Source: an uncultured Prevotella sp.
GTDB taxonomy: Bacteria > Bacteroidota > Bacteroidia > Bacteroidales > Bacteroidaceae
DNA length: 21,714 nt
Direction: 5' to 3'
Assembly (NCBI GenBank): GCA_900771975.1
Contig: CAAGPV010000060.1
Location: 1-21,714 of the forward strand
A program made the position numbers and the translations under genes. Position 1 is the first letter of the stretch. Every line of letters starts with the position of its first letter. Of this stretch, positions 14,986 through 21,714 are shown piece by piece. The notes under the pieces were generated by a model that saw nothing but the letters and a program-made list of their open reading frames with translations, had not been told where the DNA came from and did not search any database.

Positions 14986-15085
14986 TTTCGTTTAGAATAT
15001 ATAGCCATCTAATACATTAATTTATCTGCTTTGGGGGTGAGCGATAATATCTAACGGCCAAACAATCGTTTTTAAGCCACGCCAA

Positions 15086-16966
15086 ATGCTTATGAACAAA
15101 TACGAACTCGAAAAGAAGATAAATGAACTCGAAGGTCTTACGAATGAGGAGAAGTCAGAGTTGTTGAAGTTGCTCCGCAAGCAGAAAAAGTATGGCCTCG
15201 TGTGGGAAGACAAGCCCGAGGAGATAGAGAAGCGTCTCGAAGACGAACTGCCTGTGCTGGAGGAAGTAGCAGACCGCGCCATCATCAGCGACGATGCTAC
15301 TGCCCCTAATCATATCCTTATAGAGGGCGACAACCTCGAAGCCCTCACCGCCCTAAGCTATACCCATGCGGGGAAAATTGATGTGATTTATATTGATCCG
15401 CCGTATAACACTGGAAATAAGGACTTTGTCTACAACGATTCGTTTGTAGACCGCGAGGATGGCTACCGCCATTCCAAGTGGTTGTCGTTTATGAACAAGC
15501 GATTGAAGATTGCAAAGGGACTGCTGTCGGATAAAGGTGTGATTTTTATTTCGATTGATGATAATGAACAGGCGCAGTTGAAATTGCTTTGTGATGAGAT
15601 ATTTGGAGAAAGAAACTTTATTGCAAAATTCGATTGGCGAAAGAAAACTGGTGCCAATGATGCTAAGGATATTGCGGTTATAACAGAGTCTATATTATTG
15701 TATTCAGTATCAAGATTAAATACAATAGAAAGCGAAATATGGAATCGTGATGAAGGTTCTCGTAATCAAAAGCGATTCAAATATAAAGATGAATTTGTTG
15801 AGACACGAGGTAAATATTATTTGGACACTTTAGATCGTGGTGGACTTCAATATTCAGATTCTATGAATTATGGAATTGAGGCGCCAGATGGAGGTATAAT
15901 ATATCCAAACGGACGTTCGGAATTTGTAAATGACGGATGGATTTGGAAGTGGGGTAAGGACAAGGTTAAATGGGGACTCGAAAACAGATTTTTAGAATTT
16001 GTAAAATCAAAGAAGAGTTCAGCTTCTAAGTATACAATCAAGTATAAGGTTTATGAGCATGTAGATAATGAAGGAAATCTACGAAAGAAAGTTGGAAGAG
16101 CTTTTTCTAATTTCATTTTAGAGCCAATTAATCAGCAAGGCAATTTGGAAATATCTTCTTTGTTTGATGGTGATGTTCCTTTCTCAAATCCCAAACCAAT
16201 AGGACTATTAAAATATTTGATAAATACTATTGCATTTAACGATATAACCATTCTCGACTTCTTTGCCGGCTCCGGCACCACCCTCCACGCCACGATGCAA
16301 CTAAATGCTGAAGACGGAGGCCATCGCCAATGCATCTTGGCGACCAACAATGAGAACGGCATCTGTGAGAACGTTACCTACGAACGCAACAAGCGGGTCA
16401 TTCAAGGCTACACCACCCCAAAGGGCGAGCAAGTCCCCGGCTTAACCACTAACACCCTGCGCTACTACAAGACCCGTTTCGTCTCCCGCGACAAGACCGC
16501 CAAAAATCTGCGTTTGCTCACCGCCCTCTCTACCGACATGCTCTGCATCCGCAACAATGCCTATACCGAGTTGCCGTTTGCCGGCAGGCACATCAACCCG
16601 CGCATAGCCCGTTACTTTGAGAGTGCGGACGGAGCTAAGCGTATGCTCGTGATTTATCAAGAGGAGGCCATCGGAGCACTGGTGCAGCTCATCGGCACCT
16701 TGCCCCGGCGCGACGACAAACTGATGGTGTATGTGTTCTCACCCAATGGCTATGCCTACGACGACGAGTTTGAGGACGTTGCCGACAGCGTGAAGCTCTG
16801 CGCCATTCCCGACGCTATCCTGAACGCCTACCGAAGGGTGCTGCCCAAACGCAAACCGCAATACCTGAAGGAGGCGCTTGTCGAGATGGAGCGCGAGACG
16901 GCCAAGGCCGAAAACCAACAGACGGAATTGAACTTTAACGACGAAGAGGAAGGAGGCGAAGCATGA
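15086..16966 (+). CDS. mod: type III restriction-modification DNA methyltransferase (Mod)
   Basis: A 626-residue N6-adenine methyltransferase of the beta class, recognised by motif order: the catalytic DPPYNTG at 104-110 comes before the SAM-binding FAGSGTT at 393-399. The segment between them, about 150-388, is the expected target-recognition domain. It is clearly more AT-rich than the rest (about 15530-16250), with different codon use, consistent with exchange of specificity by recombination. Mod recognises the site and methylates one strand, and is also needed by Res for cleavage. The N-terminal 60 residues are a charged helical segment. An in-frame ATG two codons downstream (15092) is an equally possible start. 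The stop overlaps the res start as ATGA (16963-16966), so both are coupled in one operon. Confidence 0.92.
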   Translation: MLMNKYELEKKINELEGLTNEEKSELLKLLRKQKKYGLVWEDKPEEIEKRLEDELPVLEEVADRAIISDDATAPNHILIEGDNLEALTALSYTHAGKIDVIYIDPPYNTGNKDFVYNDSFVDREDGYRHSKWLSFMNKRLKIAKGLLSDKGVIFISIDDNEQAQLKLLCDEIFGERNFIAKFDWRKKTGANDAKDIAVITESILLYSVSRLNTIESEIWNRDEGSRNQKRFKYKDEFVETRGKYYLDTLDRGGLQYSDSMNYGIEAPDGGIIYPNGRSEFVNDGWIWKWGKDKVKWGLENRFLEFVKSKKSSASKYTIKYKVYEHVDNEGNLRKKVGRAFSNFILEPINQQGNLEISSLFDGDVPFSNPKPIGLLKYLINTIAFNDITILDFFAGSGTTLHATMQLNAEDGGHRQCILATNNENGICENVTYERNKRVIQGYTTPKGEQVPGLTTNTLRYYKTRFVSRDKTAKNLRLLTALSTDMLCIRNNAYTELPFAGRHINPRIARYFESADGAKRMLVIYQEEAIGALVQLIGTLPRRDDKLMVYVFSPNGYAYDDEFEDVADSVKLCAIPDAILNAYRRVLPKRKPQYLKEALVEMERETAKAENQQTELNFNDEEEGGEA

Positions 16967-19308
16967 AACAGATAGATTACCAACAGAAAGCGGTAAGAGA
17001 ACTGACGGACAAGACCATTGAGTTGCTTACATATTCTGGCGACCGACATACCCTCGTGTTCAAGGCGCCGACAGGTGCCGGCAAGACCGTGATGGCATCG
17101 GAGCTGCTGCTACGCCTCAATGCCGAGCTGAGAGATCGCACCGACGTGCCCTGCAAGGAGGTGGCATATATCTGGATAGCCCCCAACAAACTGCATGAGC
17201 AGAGCTACTTCAAGATGCGCTCGTTCTTCACCGAAGGGCAGGAGCTGCATCCCGTCATCTTCGACGACCTCGACCATTCTGCCGAAGGCTATATTCATCC
17301 CGGCGAAATACTCTTCGTCAACTGGGAGAGCATCAACAAGGACAATGCCGTGATGATACGCGACACCGAGCAGGGCGCGTCGCTCTACGACCTCACCCGC
17401 CGCACACAAGAGGAACAGCATGTCCCCATCATCGTTATCATCGACGAAGAGCACATGTTTGCCAGCAAACTCGCCAACAAGACCGAGAAGGTGTTGAGCC
17501 ACATCAACCCCAAGGTGGAGATACGCATCTCGGCGACACCTGAGACAAGGGGCGAGCTGCAGGTCAGCGTGCCGCGGGAGGCTGTTGTAAGAGAGGGGAT
17601 GATCAAGCAGGGCGTGGTGCTGAATCCCGCCTTGCAGTTCAACGCCCCCAACGGCTCGCTCAACCAGCACTTGGTGCATCTCGCCCTGAAAAAGCGCGAA
17701 GAATTAGCTGAGGCATACCGCAAGATAGGCGTCAACATCAATCCGCTGCTGCTCATACAGTTGCCCAACGACAAGGACAAGATGGACAAGGACGACGACA
17801 GCATCAAGGAAGAGGTGACGCTCTATCTCGACACCATCAAGAACATCAACACTGCCAACGGCAAACTGGCGGTGTGGCTCAGCAACGAGAAGGAGAACCT
17901 CGACAGCATAGAAAAGCCAGACAACCTCACCGAGGTGCTGCTCTTCAAGCAAGCCATTGCCTTGGGTTGGGACTGCCCGCGTGCCGCCGTGCTCCTCATT
18001 TTCCGAAAGATAGAGAGTTTCACGTTCACGGCGCAGACCGTGGGGCGCATCCTCCGCATGCCGGAGCAACACTTCTATGAGGACGACCGCCTGAACTGGG
18101 GATATGTCTACACCAACCTGAGCAAGGACATCATACAGATAGTGCAAGACGATATGGACTATATGTCGAACATCCATGCCGTGCGCCGCGAGAATCTATC
18201 GAATGTGGTGCTTCGCTCCGAATATTGCGAACGTCCAGCCATTGCCCGCAAGCGTCTTGGGCCAGATTTCAAGAAGGTACTTGCCAAGGTGTTTGAGGAA
18301 ATTCTGTTTGTGAAGAACCGGCAGCTGTCGCTCTTCACCATAGACGACCTGGAGGGCAACGCTGATGACGACGAAGACGATGCCGTTGAAAGCATCTACG
18401 CCAAGAACCGTAAGGCTTGTGAGGACAAGATAACCTTTCGCGTGAGAAGTATAGGTGTGGACCTTATAGAAGATGTAAGCATCACGGGTGAGATAGGAGA
18501 GACGCGTGTGGACAAGAAGGCACGCTATGTGCGCACGATGCAAGAGCTGAACAACTCCTACAATGCCTTCTGTGCCAAGTGTATAGGCTCAAAGTTTGAG
18601 AAGGTGAGCGTGACCACCTTGGCTTTTTCCCTGAAGGAGTTGATGGAAGACCTCTTTGAACTCTTCGAGACAGATGCCGTGAAGGTGATACTCTACCACA
18701 GCAACCGCCCCGTGTTTGCCGACTTGATAGACCGTGCCTTGAACCGCTACCTGAAGATATTGGAAGCAAGGCAGCAGAAGCAAGACGAAAAATACTTCAA
18801 GACTTACGACTGGGAAGTGCCCGTGGAGCGACTCTACAAGGAAGAAAACCATCGCATCAAGGATGAGGTGAGAGACCATGCCCTGTTGCCTTTTGTGGAA
18901 CTAAAGAATTCCTCCAAGCCAGAGGAGCGTTTCGAGGCTTTCTTGGAATCCAACAAGGATTACATCGACTGGTGGTATAAAAATGGTGATGCCGGCAGGC
19001 AGCATTACGCCATCAGCTATGAGAACAAGGAGGGAAAGAAGTCGCTCTTCTATGTAGACTTCGTGATTCGCATGAAGAGCGGGCAAGTATTCCTCTTCGA
19101 TACCAAGAGCGCGGGGAGCGACCCTGATGCCGTGGAGAAGCACAATGCACTTATAGACTATATAGAGAGCGAGGAGAACAAGGACAAGCACTTGAAGGGT
19201 GGCGTCATCATCGAAAGAAACGACAACTGGAAGTATTGCCCACTGAAGATAGACAACACCACCGACATCGTGGAGTGGGATAGCTTCTATCCAAAGGAAT
19301 ACAAATAG
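16963..19308 (+). CDS. res: type III restriction enzyme, ATPase/endonuclease subunit (Res)
   Basis: A 781-residue superfamily 2 helicase-like ATPase fused to a nuclease. Motif I is APTGAGKT at 35-42, motif II DEEH at 161-164, motif III SATPE, and motif VI QTVGRILRMP. The C-terminal part has the PD-(D/E)xK pattern: Asp699 in YVDF, then Asp713-Thr-Lys715 in LFDTKSAG, the expected cutting site. An acidic linker (DDDEDDAVE) separates the motor from a middle domain. With Mod it should cut unmodified DNA after ATP-dependent sliding between two sites. All key residues are present, so the pair may be active. The length is on the short side for Res (often 850-1000). Confidence 0.92.
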   Translation: MKQIDYQQKAVRELTDKTIELLTYSGDRHTLVFKAPTGAGKTVMASELLLRLNAELRDRTDVPCKEVAYIWIAPNKLHEQSYFKMRSFFTEGQELHPVIFDDLDHSAEGYIHPGEILFVNWESINKDNAVMIRDTEQGASLYDLTRRTQEEQHVPIIVIIDEEHMFASKLANKTEKVLSHINPKVEIRISATPETRGELQVSVPREAVVREGMIKQGVVLNPALQFNAPNGSLNQHLVHLALKKREELAEAYRKIGVNINPLLLIQLPNDKDKMDKDDDSIKEEVTLYLDTIKNINTANGKLAVWLSNEKENLDSIEKPDNLTEVLLFKQAIALGWDCPRAAVLLIFRKIESFTFTAQTVGRILRMPEQHFYEDDRLNWGYVYTNLSKDIIQIVQDDMDYMSNIHAVRRENLSNVVLRSEYCERPAIARKRLGPDFKKVLAKVFEEILFVKNRQLSLFTIDDLEGNADDDEDDAVESIYAKNRKACEDKITFRVRSIGVDLIEDVSITGEIGETRVDKKARYVRTMQELNNSYNAFCAKCIGSKFEKVSVTTLAFSLKELMEDLFELFETDAVKVILYHSNRPVFADLIDRALNRYLKILEARQQKQDEKYFKTYDWEVPVERLYKEENHRIKDEVRDHALLPFVELKNSSKPEERFEAFLESNKDYIDWWYKNGDAGRQHYAISYENKEGKKSLFYVDFVIRMKSGQVFLFDTKSAGSDPDAVEKHNALIDYIESEENKDKHLKGGVIIERNDNWKYCPLKIDNTTDIVEWDSFYPKEYK

Positions 19309-19331
19309 GTTTAACCCAATAAAATACAACT

Positions 19332-19409
19332 ATGGCAAAAGGACTGGATGGAAAATTCCTGCACTACGGCATTCGCCGGGAAGACCTCGAACTGATACAA
19401 AAAAAATAA
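19332..19409 (+). pseudogene. truncated N-terminus of a small protein associated with DNA-modification systems
   Basis: Begins ATG 23 bases after res and encodes MAKGLDGKFLHYGIR plus ten more residues before a stop. I recognise this opening, with moderate confidence, as the start of a small protein family (roughly 70-90 residues) found next to DNA-modification gene clusters. The family continues past the point where this copy stops. The frame ends at an A-rich tract where the sequence switches into the 137-bp repeat, which in another frame encodes the tail KKIKVTHLI of the ATPase fragment at 21089-21601. The small protein has therefore been fused by deletion to the 3' end of a former downstream ATPase gene. 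Confidence 0.55.
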
Positions 19410-19542
19410 AAGTGACGCATCTTATCTGATGCTATTTGTCGTAGCGTCATAGCTTATTTGTTATCTTTCATTTGCTATATATTATATAAGGTGTGTCCTG
19501 TGCATGTTATTGACTTGCGTCAAGACAGTGTGTTAATATTGC
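19406..19542 (+). repeat. 137-bp imperfect direct repeat, copy 1
   Basis: Aligns without gaps to 21578-21714, with 10 mismatches by eye. It begins inside the last codons of an ATPase gene (tail IKVTHLI and stop) and continues into AT-rich noncoding sequence containing TTATCTTTCAT and GCTATATATTATATAAGG. Confidence 0.9.
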
Positions 19543-19625
19543 ATTTTTTGTTTTTATATTAAAATATTTACAGAAATTAATGAATTCTATAATTGATTGG
19601 TGTTCAAAAGCTTGCTTAATGAAAC

Positions 19626-19671
19626 TTTGCTAAAATGCAAAACCCTTTACCTTTTATTTTGCTAAAATGCA
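19626..19671. repeat. doubled short palindrome at the 3' end of the DUF4143 ATPase gene
   Basis: TTTGCTAAAATGCA occurs at 19626-19639 and 19658-19671, 32 bases apart. The first copy reads TTTGC, six bases, GCAAA. The second overlaps the stop codon of the ATPase gene (CTA at 19662-19664). Confidence 0.6.
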
Positions 19672-21023
19672 GATTTCGTATCCTTTATTGTAATAATTTC
19701 TTCCAATACTTGGTGCAATCTCCCTATCAGGTAGAAAGGCAAATTGATGAGACGGAACTCCTTGCCATTCGGAGTCTTCACCTTATCCACGGAATAGGGG
19801 TTCGACCAGATGCGGATGGCTATGTCTATATCAGAATTGTCCATGAACGATTGGAGGGAACGGAGATGGGAGTTGGTGCCACTCTTCACTTCTATCGGGT
19901 AGAGCTTGGATTCATGGGTGAATAGAAAATCTACTTCCGCCCCATTGTTGGGTCTTGCCCAAAAGGAACGGTGTTGACCCACTCTGTCTTCCATAGCCTG
20001 CAATTCTTGGGCTGTGATTTGTTCCGCGATATGTCCTCGCCAACTATCCACCATTTCGGTAGAGCCGATAATCTCCTTTCGGATTCCAGCTTGGTAATTC
20101 ACCAGTCCTGTATCAAACCAAATGAGCTTAGGCATTCGCTTGGTTTCGGGGATGATGGGCATTTGGGTGGAAGATACAGGATAGACCAACTCCAAGAGCA
20201 TGGCTTTCTCCAAGAGACGGAATGCTTCGCCTACTTCTCGTGATTTGTAGCCAGAATTGGCGAAGTTGCCAAGGGTGATGGTTTCGCCCGAAAAAGCCCA
20301 ACCATAGGATAAGATAAAACGCACGACATCCGTAAGCTTGTTGCCTTTGACATATTTCTCGGAATCATCCTTGTAGGCTTGTACCAAAGTTTCATAGACA
20401 TCTTCTATGGCAATGATGTCTTGGGTCTCGGCATATTGTTGTACCGCTTCAGGCATTCCACCGATGATGGTGTATTGGTTGAAAAGGTGCATCAACTGCT
20501 CGTGGAAAGCAATCGTTAGCTCTGCTTTTTGGACAAGGATAGCCAAGAGGTTGTTCTTGCCGATGGCTCCCAAAAACTCATAGAATGAGCAAGGGCGCAA
20601 GGCTAAGTATTGTACTCGCCCCACAGGAAAACTCACTTTGACATCCACCAAGTTCTCCAGTAGGCTGCCTGCGGCAATGACATATAGGTCTGGTCTTTGT
20701 TCATAGAAATATCTGAGCAGAGCGATGGTCTTCGGTGAATTTTGTATCTCGTCGATAAAGATGAGCGTGCTGCCACCTTTTTGCGACTTGCCTAAACTGG
20801 CATATAGCATATTCACCAAGTCGTCTAATGAAATTTCCATTTCAAACAACTTGATGCTTTCGGGATTCTCTAAGTTGAAGTAGAGATAGTTGTCAAACTG
20901 AGTACCAAACTCGTTGACGACTGTTGTCTTGCCAACTTGTCTGGCTCCTCTCAGAATGAGTGGTTTGTGCTTTGCATTTGCCTTCCAAGCCTCTAATTTC
21001 TTTAATATATGACGTCTAAACAT
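19662..21023 (-). CDS. AAA-family ATPase with DUF4143 domain
   Basis: A 453-residue ATPase. Walker A is GARQVGKT at 26-33, Walker B LIFIDE at 87-92, followed by the sensor AAGSLLE. The middle has YTIIGGMPEAV, and the DUF4143 part (about 200-400) contains the EVDF...IEVKSG pattern at 363-381, a PD-(D/E)xK-like nuclease fold. The family is widespread and often repeated in Bacteroidetes genomes; its job is unknown. The frame opens to 21230, but that extension encodes an 11-residue repeat produced by a 33-bp tandem repeat, so the start at 21023 is preferred; a TATCTTTG -7 box lies just upstream. It is antisense to the surrounding defence genes and flanked by short repeats and an orphan terminator, so it looks like a separate insertion. 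Confidence 0.88.
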   Translation of the reverse strand: MFRRHILKKLEAWKANAKHKPLILRGARQVGKTTVVNEFGTQFDNYLYFNLENPESIKLFEMEISLDDLVNMLYASLGKSQKGGSTLIFIDEIQNSPKTIALLRYFYEQRPDLYVIAAGSLLENLVDVKVSFPVGRVQYLALRPCSFYEFLGAIGKNNLLAILVQKAELTIAFHEQLMHLFNQYTIIGGMPEAVQQYAETQDIIAIEDVYETLVQAYKDDSEKYVKGNKLTDVVRFILSYGWAFSGETITLGNFANSGYKSREVGEAFRLLEKAMLLELVYPVSSTQMPIIPETKRMPKLIWFDTGLVNYQAGIRKEIIGSTEMVDSWRGHIAEQITAQELQAMEDRVGQHRSFWARPNNGAEVDFLFTHESKLYPIEVKSGTNSHLRSLQSFMDNSDIDIAIRIWSNPYSVDKVKTPNGKEFRLINLPFYLIGRLHQVLEEIITIKDTKSAF

Positions 21024-21027
21024 AAGC

Positions 21028-21115
21028 TCTTGTTCTAAATCAGGGGCAAAGATACAACTTTTTTGTTGCAAATCATGGGCAACATGGGGTGGTTTTTGTT
21101 GCAAATCATGGGCAA
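21028..21115. repeat. 33-bp tandem repeat, three units, at the 5' side of the DUF4143 ATPase
   Basis: A shared core, best seen as TTGTTGCAAATCATGGGCAA, is exact for 23 bases at 21060-21082 and 21093-21115 and recurs with four mismatches over 22 bases at 21028-21049. The spacing is 33 bases each time. Translated on the minus strand it gives AHDLQQK twice and the diverged APDLEQE, running into the ATPase start. Confidence 0.75.
21047..21054 (-). promoter_or_regulatory. -7 box for the DUF4143 ATPase
   Basis: TATCTTTG on the minus strand matches TAnnTTTG, 23 bases before the ATG at 21023. No -33 TTTG lies at the ideal distance (nearest 14 or 25 bases), so promoter strength is uncertain. It falls within the 33-bp repeat unit nearest the gene. 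Confidence 0.4.
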
Positions 21116-21601
21116 AAGACAAAAAAAGGCAGAATCCAGTCACAGGATTCTGCCGAGACGGAGCGCAAGATACAGGAGCTGGAGATGAGCGTGAAGGAGA
21201 CGCAGGAACTTTCGAAAAGATACAACGCACAACTGAAGCAGATAGTTGACACTTTGGAGATAAACGTGTTCTTCCCGAACCATCCGCTTCGCAACCTTAT
21301 TGCCGTGGGCAGGAACAAGGGATTGAGCATTATTCTTGCCACGCAGAATATGGACAGTTTCAAAAGCAAGCATTTTGACTTTTATGCCAATGCGCAGTAT
21401 CCGCTCATCATGAAGCAACAGACCATTGCCGACAGCGTGGTAAAAGACCTTTTTGGAGTGTCGGGGCGCGATTATCAGGAAATAAAACAAGCCATAGCCG
21501 GTTTGCAGAAGGGAGAACTGATTATCAAGGACAACACTTTGGCGGAACAGGGACTATCCAACAAGGTGTATAAAAAGATAAAAGTGACGCATCTTATATG
21601 A
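21089..21601 (+). pseudogene. 3' fragment of a HerA/FtsK-like P-loop ATPase
   Basis: The open frame spans 21089-21601, but its first 20 codons run through the DUF4143 promoter repeats and terminator, so genuine homology probably starts near 21151. A charged coiled-coil stretch (about ETERKIQELEMSV to LKQIVDTLE) is followed by FFPNHPLRNLIAVGRNKG and LSIILATQNMDSFKS, which resemble the segment after Walker B and the sensor strand of HerA/FtsK-type motors. No Walker A is present, and the jump from coiled coil to FFPNHP suggests an internal deletion too. The C-terminus ends KKIKVTHLI. The same tail occurs at 19400-19430 right after the broken small protein, so this is likely the remains of the fourth gene of the mod-res system. 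Confidence 0.6.
21128..21154 (-). terminator. orphan Rho-independent terminator
   Basis: GGCAGAATCC (21128-21137), loop of seven, GGATTCTGCC (21145-21154): a perfect 10-bp stem. On the minus strand it is followed by seven T then GTCTTTTG. It would end a minus-strand transcript from the right, but the sequence to the right is a plus-strand ATPase fragment. It therefore seems to have come in with the DUF4143 cassette and marks its right edge. Confidence 0.65.
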
Positions 21602-21714
21602 TGTTATTTATCGTAGCGTCTTAGCTTATTTGTTATCTTTCATTAGCTATATATTATATAAGGTGTGCCCTGTGCATATTATTGACTTGTGTCAAGACAG
21701 CGAGTTAATATTGC
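21578..21714 (+). repeat. 137-bp imperfect direct repeat, copy 2 (reaches the window end)
   Basis: Copy of 19406-19542 with 10 mismatches and no gaps. It starts within the last codons of the ATPase fragment and runs to the last base of the window, so the true repeat may be longer. Confidence 0.9.

Larger units (their letters stand above)
14333..15085. other. long intergenic stretch between the BI-1 gene and mod
   Basis: About 750 bases without a gene I can support. It holds the BI-1 promoter (14374-14405), a tonB-like 3' relic (14487-14564), a direct doubling ACGTTTGCT at 14720-14738, and a palindromic structured element (14888-14985). Two frames of 75-80 codons (14785-15012 plus, 14588-14830 minus) are open but have no recognisable protein. 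I see no convincing promoter for mod. Confidence 0.55.
19309..19661. other. intergenic stretch with gene debris and repeats
   Basis: About 350 bases between res and the DUF4143 ATPase, without an intact gene. It contains the broken start of a small protein (19332-19409), the first copy of the 137-bp direct repeat (19406-19542), an AT-rich tract, and a short doubled palindrome at 19626-19671. Confidence 0.6.

Noticed and set aside
14785..15012. 75-codon plus-strand frame between the BI-1 gene and mod
   Set aside because: No recognisable motif, no promoter, and it runs through the palindromic element, which better explains the sequence there.
15013..15085. Promoter for the mod-res operon
   Set aside because: CTGCTTTG near 15027-15034 lacks the TA of the -7 consensus and has no matching -33 box; not convincing.
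17110..17679. 189-codon minus-strand frame opposite res
   Set aside because: Antisense shadow in GC-richer coding sequence of res, whose helicase motifs are intact.
21028..21115. CRISPR array from the 33-bp periodic repeat
   Set aside because: Only three units, about 10 bases between the exact cores, and no cas genes.
21024..21230. N-terminal extension of the DUF4143 ATPase up to 21230
   Set aside because: The extension is made of the 33-bp repeat, the orphan terminator and antisense of the ATPase fragment; the family begins at the MFRRHILKKL start.
19406..21714. Direct repeats as target-site duplications of a transposon
   Set aside because: 137 bp with about 7% divergence is far beyond any target duplication, and no transposase or terminal inverted repeats are present.

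Overview
The window looks like a chromosomal segment from a member of the Bacteroidales, most likely Prevotella or a close relative. The evidence is: several promoters of the Bacteroidetes type (TTTG or TTG, 18-21 bases, then TAnnTTTG) lie at the right distance from gene starts; leaders are A-rich rather than Shine-Dalgarno-like; and the arginine genes are of the succinylated Bacteroides type (argR-GNAT-argG-argC-argD plus a separate N-succinylornithine carbamoyltransferase). The genus is an inference.

Layout. Positions 1-219 hold no gene I can support. From 220 to 7119 the minus strand carries, in transcription order, an XRE-cupin regulator, an acyl-CoA/acetyl-CoA synthetase-like ligase, proB, proA, argF' (N-succinylornithine carbamoyltransferase) and, behind its own promoter, a RidA/chorismatase-like protein. 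A divergent promoter region at 7120-7316 separates the regulator from a plus-strand DUF4186 gene, which converges on the next minus-strand operon. That operon (7790-13319) reads argR, GNAT acyltransferase, argG, a small PspC-domain membrane protein, argC, argD, proC. Gaps are short, two junctions are ATGA overlaps, and an ARG-box-like operator sits just inside the argR promoter. A BI-1 family membrane protein with its own promoter and terminator follows at 13616-14332.

The two minus-strand blocks together supply glutamate-to-proline (proB, proA, proC) and most of glutamate-to-arginine (argC, argD, argF', argG). argB, argH and the deacylase are not in this window, and the acyl-donating first step has no recognised enzyme here unless the GNAT protein performs it.

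Positions 14333-15085 are a long intergenic stretch with a short tonB-like 3' relic and a strongly structured palindromic element. The right third (15086-21714) is an accessory defence region: a type III restriction-modification pair (mod, res) with an AT-rich specificity region in mod, then the broken start of a small protein, a 137-bp imperfect direct repeat, a minus-strand DUF4143 AAA ATPase flanked by its own short repeats and an orphan terminator, then the 3' fragment of a HerA/FtsK-like ATPase that runs into the second copy of the 137-bp repeat. I read this as a decayed multi-gene defence system of the form mod-res-small protein-ATPase, interrupted by an ATPase cassette.
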